In this document: piece after piece, positions 61,171-64,000 of the stretch
How positions within the stretch are numbered: the first letter of the stretch is position 1
How the letters are laid out: each line of letters starts with the position of its first letter
Assembly (NCBI GenBank): GCA_012026835.1
Contig: VEPN01000004.1
Span: 48,284 to 112,283, forward strand
DNA: 64,000 bases
Reading direction: 5' to 3'
Source of the DNA: Candidatus Methanoperedens sp.
GTDB taxonomy: Archaea; Halobacteriota; Methanosarcinia; Methanosarcinales; Methanoperedenaceae
Position numbers and translations under genes: made by a program
Notes under the pieces: model-generated
Told to the model about the DNA's origin: nothing
Database searches by the model: none
Seen by the model: the letters and a program-made list of their open reading frames with translations, nothing else

Positions 61171-61764
61171 CTATTTAAACATTTTCATAAAATATAGATG
61201 GATGCGAAAATCCCCTGTCAGCTCAGGGTGAAATGCAAGGGCAAGTAAATTCTTTTGCCTTGCTGCAACTATGGCATGATCATATCGCGCAAGGACTTCC
61301 ACTTCCCTGCCAGCCTCCGTGATGCAGGGTGCCCTTATGAACACAGCGTTAAACGGAGAATCTAATCCTTTAAAATCCACCTGCGCTTCAAACGATTCCT
61401 TCTGGCGCCCGAAAGCGTTCCTGTTGACTCGTATATCCATCAGTTCCAGGAGGGGTTGTTTCGTCTTTTCAACCTGTTCATCCCCGTGCTTTGCAAGCAG
61501 GATAAGTCCAGCGCATGTTCCCATTATCGGAACGCCCGCACGGGCGATTTTTTTTATCTCTGAAGAAATCCCTTCCTTTTCCATAAGCCGCCCGATCGTT
61601 GTACTCTCCCCACCGGGAATGATTATTGCGTCGCATGATGGAACTATCCCTTTATGTTTTATTTTTATGATTTCTGACCCGATATTTGCTATCCTGGACG
61701 CTTCCTTAATAGCAGATGCGTGCTCTTCGATATTTCCCTGGATCGCGATGACTCCAATTCGCAT
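61171..61764 (-). CDS. pdxT: Pyridoxal 5'-phosphate synthase glutaminase subunit
   Basis: 197 residues. Class I glutaminase that supplies ammonia to PdxS: IGVIAIQGNIEEH, GGESTTIGRL, nucleophile Cys in GTCAGLILLA, FHPELTGD with the catalytic His. pdxS is not in the window. Starts at ATG 61764; convergent with the membrane protein gene, adjacent. Confidence 0.95.
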   Translation of the reverse strand: MRIGVIAIQGNIEEHASAIKEASRIANIGSEIIKIKHKGIVPSCDAIIIPGGESTTIGRLMEKEGISSEIKKIARAGVPIMGTCAGLILLAKHGDEQVEKTKQPLLELMDIRVNRNAFGRQKESFEAQVDFKGLDSPFNAVFIRAPCITEAGREVEVLARYDHAIVAARQKNLLALAFHPELTGDFRIHLYFMKMFK

Positions 61765-61874
61765 ACCTCTAACTTATCAGATAGTGATATAAATAATTCT
61801 TGCAGGCATGATGCAATTTTCCTTTTCAAGGAGACAATATATTTATATCAAAAAGAATATATTAACATCCTGAA

Positions 61875-62840
61875 ATGAACGCCGAACTAAAGGGAATTAT
61901 GAAAGCTGCAAGGCCATCCGTTGCTGTTATCGGCCTTGGGGGAGCAGGCTGCAATATCATTACATATCTTTCAAAAAAAAGTGTCGCAGGCGCGAAAATA
62001 ATAGCCGCAAACTCGGATATAAGCCATCTTGTCTTGCAGAGGGCAGATAAGCTCCTGCTCATCGGAAAAGAGAGGTGCAGGGGCAAAGGCTGTGGCGGGT
62101 TTCCCGAAGCTGGCGCAGAATGCGCCATTGAAAGCACTGAAGATATAAAGAAAGAACTTGAAGGTATTAACATTGTCTTTGTCGTCGCAGGTCTTGGCGG
62201 CGGGACAGGCACAGGTTCGGCCCCGGTTGTTGCTGATATTGCAAAGTCGCTGGGAGCACTCACCATAGCATGCCTGACAATGCCTTTTGAGGTTGAGCTC
62301 CTGAGGCGTGAAAACGCCATAAAGGCGATCCGTTCCCTTTCCGGAACATGCGATTCTGTAGTATTGATCGATAACACAAAACTGAGAAAATTTGCAGGAA
62401 AACTTCCTCTAAGGACTGCTTTTTCTGTGGCAAACGCCCTGATAGGCGCAATGATTAAAAGTGTCACTGAAATCATCGCCGAGCCAAGCCTTATAAATCT
62501 TGATTTTGCAGATTTGAAATCAGTGCTTGAAAAAGGCGGCATTTCATCATTCGGAATAGGTGAAGGCGATGGTGAAAACCGTATCGAGAAGGCTACAGGG
62601 GAAGCATTAACTGCTCCGCTCCTTGAAATCCACGATATAACCTCTTCATATGGTTTGTTGTTAAGTATAAAAGGCGGGCAGGATATGACTCTTGAGGAAG
62701 TGGCAAAGATCGGGGAATTAATGTCAAGGAAAATCCCGGGTGCAAAGGTCATATGGGGGGCGCGGGTGGATGAAACCATGACAGGCAGGATAAGTATAAC
62801 AGCTTTATTTGCAAGTGTCGGAAACCCTTTTGAGAAGTAA
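61875..62840 (+). CDS. ftsZ: FtsZ-family tubulin-like GTPase (short form)
   Basis: 321 residues. GTP-binding GLGGAGCNI, AGLGGGTGTGSAP and NSD (AANSDISHL); the T7 catalytic loop NLDFADLKSVL is intact, so polymer-driven GTP hydrolysis is expected. It is shorter than typical FtsZ (about 360-390) and lacks the C-terminal tail that binds SepF or FtsA, which suggests a secondary paralogue. It also has a Cys/Gly-rich loop GKERCRGKGCGG. A TATA-like ATATTTATATC lies about 30 bases upstream. Confidence 0.9.
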   Translation: MNAELKGIMKAARPSVAVIGLGGAGCNIITYLSKKSVAGAKIIAANSDISHLVLQRADKLLLIGKERCRGKGCGGFPEAGAECAIESTEDIKKELEGINIVFVVAGLGGGTGTGSAPVVADIAKSLGALTIACLTMPFEVELLRRENAIKAIRSLSGTCDSVVLIDNTKLRKFAGKLPLRTAFSVANALIGAMIKSVTEIIAEPSLINLDFADLKSVLEKGGISSFGIGEGDGENRIEKATGEALTAPLLEIHDITSSYGLLLSIKGGQDMTLEEVAKIGELMSRKIPGAKVIWGARVDETMTGRISITALFASVGNPFEK

Positions 62841-63509
62841 AAGACAATTCTCAAGTGTCCCGTTTCCCACAAAATCAGGGATCACGCCATATTTTCGCAT
62901 TGCATCAGCGGTCTTTGGGCCTATCGCGACAATTGTTAGATTTCCTGCAAATTCATTTTTAAAGCCCGATAATTCAAATGATTTTGCACTTGTAAAAATA
63001 ACAGCTTCCACTTCTTTCAGGACATCGAGGAACTCATTCACAGCCGGTACAAGCGCATAAGCCGCAGCTTCAACCACCCGTGCACCTTTTGATGTCAGAG
63101 AGTCTGTCAATTGCGGATTTGGAACCTCTGCTCTTGCAATGCCGATAGTTTTTCCATTTATATCACCAAGATAACCGGCAAAGTTATCAGAGGAAAATTC
63201 CGCTATCACTTCCCCCTGCATGCCGGATTCTTTCACTTTTTTTGCAGTTTTCGGGCCGACGCACACTATTCTTACGTCTTTTCGGGGTCTTATTTTCCCG
63301 AAAAGCCTTTCAACACCAAGAGAGCTTGTGAATATAAGAATATCGATTTTTCCTTTTGATACCATATCGCAAAGATATGAAAGAGACGCAGGATCTGTGG
63401 GTTCGGCGGCTTTCATGGTGGATACTACGAATGCAACATGTCCGTATCGTGCAAACAGCTCATGGACGCCTTCTGATTTTTCCTTTAATTTTGTAACTGC
63501 GATTTTCAT
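62805..63509 (-). CDS. hemD: Uroporphyrinogen-III synthase
   Basis: 234 residues from ATG 63509 (MKIAVTKLKEKSEG). Closes the tetrapyrrole ring to uroporphyrinogen III, precursor of heme, F430 and cobamides. Two-domain fold with DILIFTSSLGVERLF, IVCVGPKTAKKVKESG, AVIFTSAKSFELS and LTIVAIGPKTADAMRKYG. Its 3' end overlaps the ftsZ 3' end by 36 bases. Confidence 0.9.
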   Translation of the reverse strand: MKIAVTKLKEKSEGVHELFARYGHVAFVVSTMKAAEPTDPASLSYLCDMVSKGKIDILIFTSSLGVERLFGKIRPRKDVRIVCVGPKTAKKVKESGMQGEVIAEFSSDNFAGYLGDINGKTIGIARAEVPNPQLTDSLTSKGARVVEAAAYALVPAVNEFLDVLKEVEAVIFTSAKSFELSGFKNEFAGNLTIVAIGPKTADAMRKYGVIPDFVGNGTLENCLLLLKRVSDTCK

Positions 63510-63539
63510 GATAAGGCCAAATTCCGGATTAAGTTCCAA

Positions 63540-63790
63540 TTATTTAGATAAAAGATCCTCAATTTCCAGAGTTCTTCCTAAACTTCTTAGTTTTGCGTGA
63601 ATATTGGCAGTTCTCATAGCCGCTGGTACATCAAATCTTCTTCTTTTTTCACAGAACGTTCTGCTCCGGAATAAAGTTCAAAGACGTTTACTGTAGTTGT
63701 TTTAGGATGTTCTATCATATCCAGTATTGCTTCTGGACCGCGTTTGTTTCTGAGGACGTCTATTAAAAAATTGGTATCAAGAACTGTTAT
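63540..63790 (-). pseudogene. Decayed VapC-type PIN toxin
   Basis: Begins with ITVLDTNFLIDVLRN, a clear PIN start with the first Asp, but the expected ATG is ATA (63790-63788). The first frame continues to ELYSGAERSVKKEE and stops at 63614; after a one-base shift in the A-run near 63643-63649 the C-terminal part FDVPAAMRTANIHAKLRSLGRTLEIEDLL continues to a stop at 63540, missing the last PIN strand. About 20 residues in the middle are also absent. Non-functional. Confidence 0.8.
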
Positions 63791-63905
63791 AGTTTCACCT
63801 TCTTTAATCTGGATAGATCAGCACCAGATTGCCTTGCTTCAAGTGCTGCTTTTTCAAACTTTTCATCATCTTTTAATACACCTATGAACTCGCTGAGTTT
63901 TTGGA
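63787..63905 (-). pseudogene. Antitoxin gene cut by an insertion element
   Basis: The C-terminal part of a VapB-type antitoxin (KLSEFIGVLKDDEKFEKAALEARQSGADLSRL..) ends at 63787 and overlaps the toxin remnant by 4 bases. Its N-terminal DNA-binding half is missing where the insertion element begins at about 63905. Confidence 0.65.
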
Positions 63906-63931
63906 GTGCGCCCCTTCGAGTGGACAGTTAG
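63903..63931. mobile_element. Terminal end of an IS3-family element
   Basis: GGAGTGCGCCCCTTCGAGTGGACAG lies directly between the transposase stop codon and the interrupted antitoxin. Position and the TGTCCACT..GGGG..GCACT layout fit an IS terminal inverted repeat; the opposite end is outside the window. Confidence 0.6.
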
Positions 63932-64000
63932 TTAAGGTGGTATATTTAAACATAACGTCTTCTCAAAATCAACTGGCGATTTATAACCGATCGATGAATG
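63932..64000 (-). CDS. IS3-family transposase, C-terminal end (window edge)
   Basis: 22 codons are visible: HSSIGYKSPVDFEK followed by a short tail and stop at 63932. HS.IGY.SP..FE is the characteristic C-terminus of the IS3-family OrfB DDE transposase. The rest lies beyond the right edge. Confidence 0.8.
   Translation of the reverse strand, partial: HSSIGYKSPVDFEKTLCLNIPP

Overview
The window is a methane-metabolising euryarchaeon, most likely a chromosome segment of the Methanosarcinales and plausibly an ANME-2d / 'Ca. Methanoperedens'-type organism. This is inferred from gene content, not from a search. The clearest marker is a complete eight-gene N5-methyl-tetrahydromethanopterin:coenzyme M methyltransferase operon (mtrEDCBAFGH, 23465 down to 18500). 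It is joined by an F420-type FrhB protein, a methanofuran-biosynthesis MfnF-like protein, CDP-archaeol synthase, GatD, archaeal ProS, proteasome beta subunit, aCPSF1, HARP and archaeal pilins. A five-heme membrane-anchored cytochrome and a CODH-fold protein fit an ANME-type respiratory archaeon. Promoters look archaeal (purine-rich BRE plus TATA), many genes appear leaderless, and genes are short and tightly packed on both strands.

Layout. 1-6.7 kb: a cut argH, then a tandem-duplicated cassette of a PrcB-like lipoprotein and a secreted subtilase; one copy of the protease has decayed to its signal-peptide region. 6.9-18.2 kb: housekeeping genes (GcvH-like lipoyl protein, JAMM protease, MutS-type ATPase, Usp, DUF531, arginine decarboxylase, DNA ligase, multiheme cytochrome, GlmM, GatD). 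18.2-24.6 kb: the mtr operon with its terminator, promoter, an upstream HTH regulator with a strongly folded leader, and two structured-RNA candidates. 24.6-31.1 kb: AIM24, ThiI, thioredoxin, ThiL, a TnpB with the last 35 codons of an IS607 resolvase, and TatC.

31.2-36.2 kb: a 35-residue leader ORF coupled to a CooS-like protein that carries Glu where CODH has a C-cluster cysteine (as in hybrid-cluster proteins), MfnF, a wHTH regulator and PAP2. 36.2-46 kb: DUF5350-type small protein, a YHS-ferredoxin-FrhB fusion, HARP, COG2403 GTPase, an AF0577-type peptide-modifying radical SAM enzyme with a candidate Cys-rich peptide gene, amidohydrolase, Usp+CBS, PyrE, CarS and dCMP deaminase. 46-57.9 kb: SecFD, tRNA-Thr next to threonine synthase, VapBC, two tandem pilins, initiator tRNA-Met, a coiled-coil repeat protein, ProS, PsmB, aCPSF1 and a KaiC-like ATPase. 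57.9-60 kb is an AT-rich accessory island of small unknown proteins. 60-64 kb: membrane protein, PdxT, FtsZ, HemD, then a ruined vapBC pair whose antitoxin is cut by the end of an IS3-family element running off the window.

No CRISPR array, rRNA or replication origin was seen. The observations I would follow first are the CODH/HCP hybrid (31785-33662), the decayed IS607 TnpB (29183-30383), the protease/PrcB duplication (1460-6671), the radical SAM/peptide pair (40234-41602) and the structured RNAs around the mtr locus.
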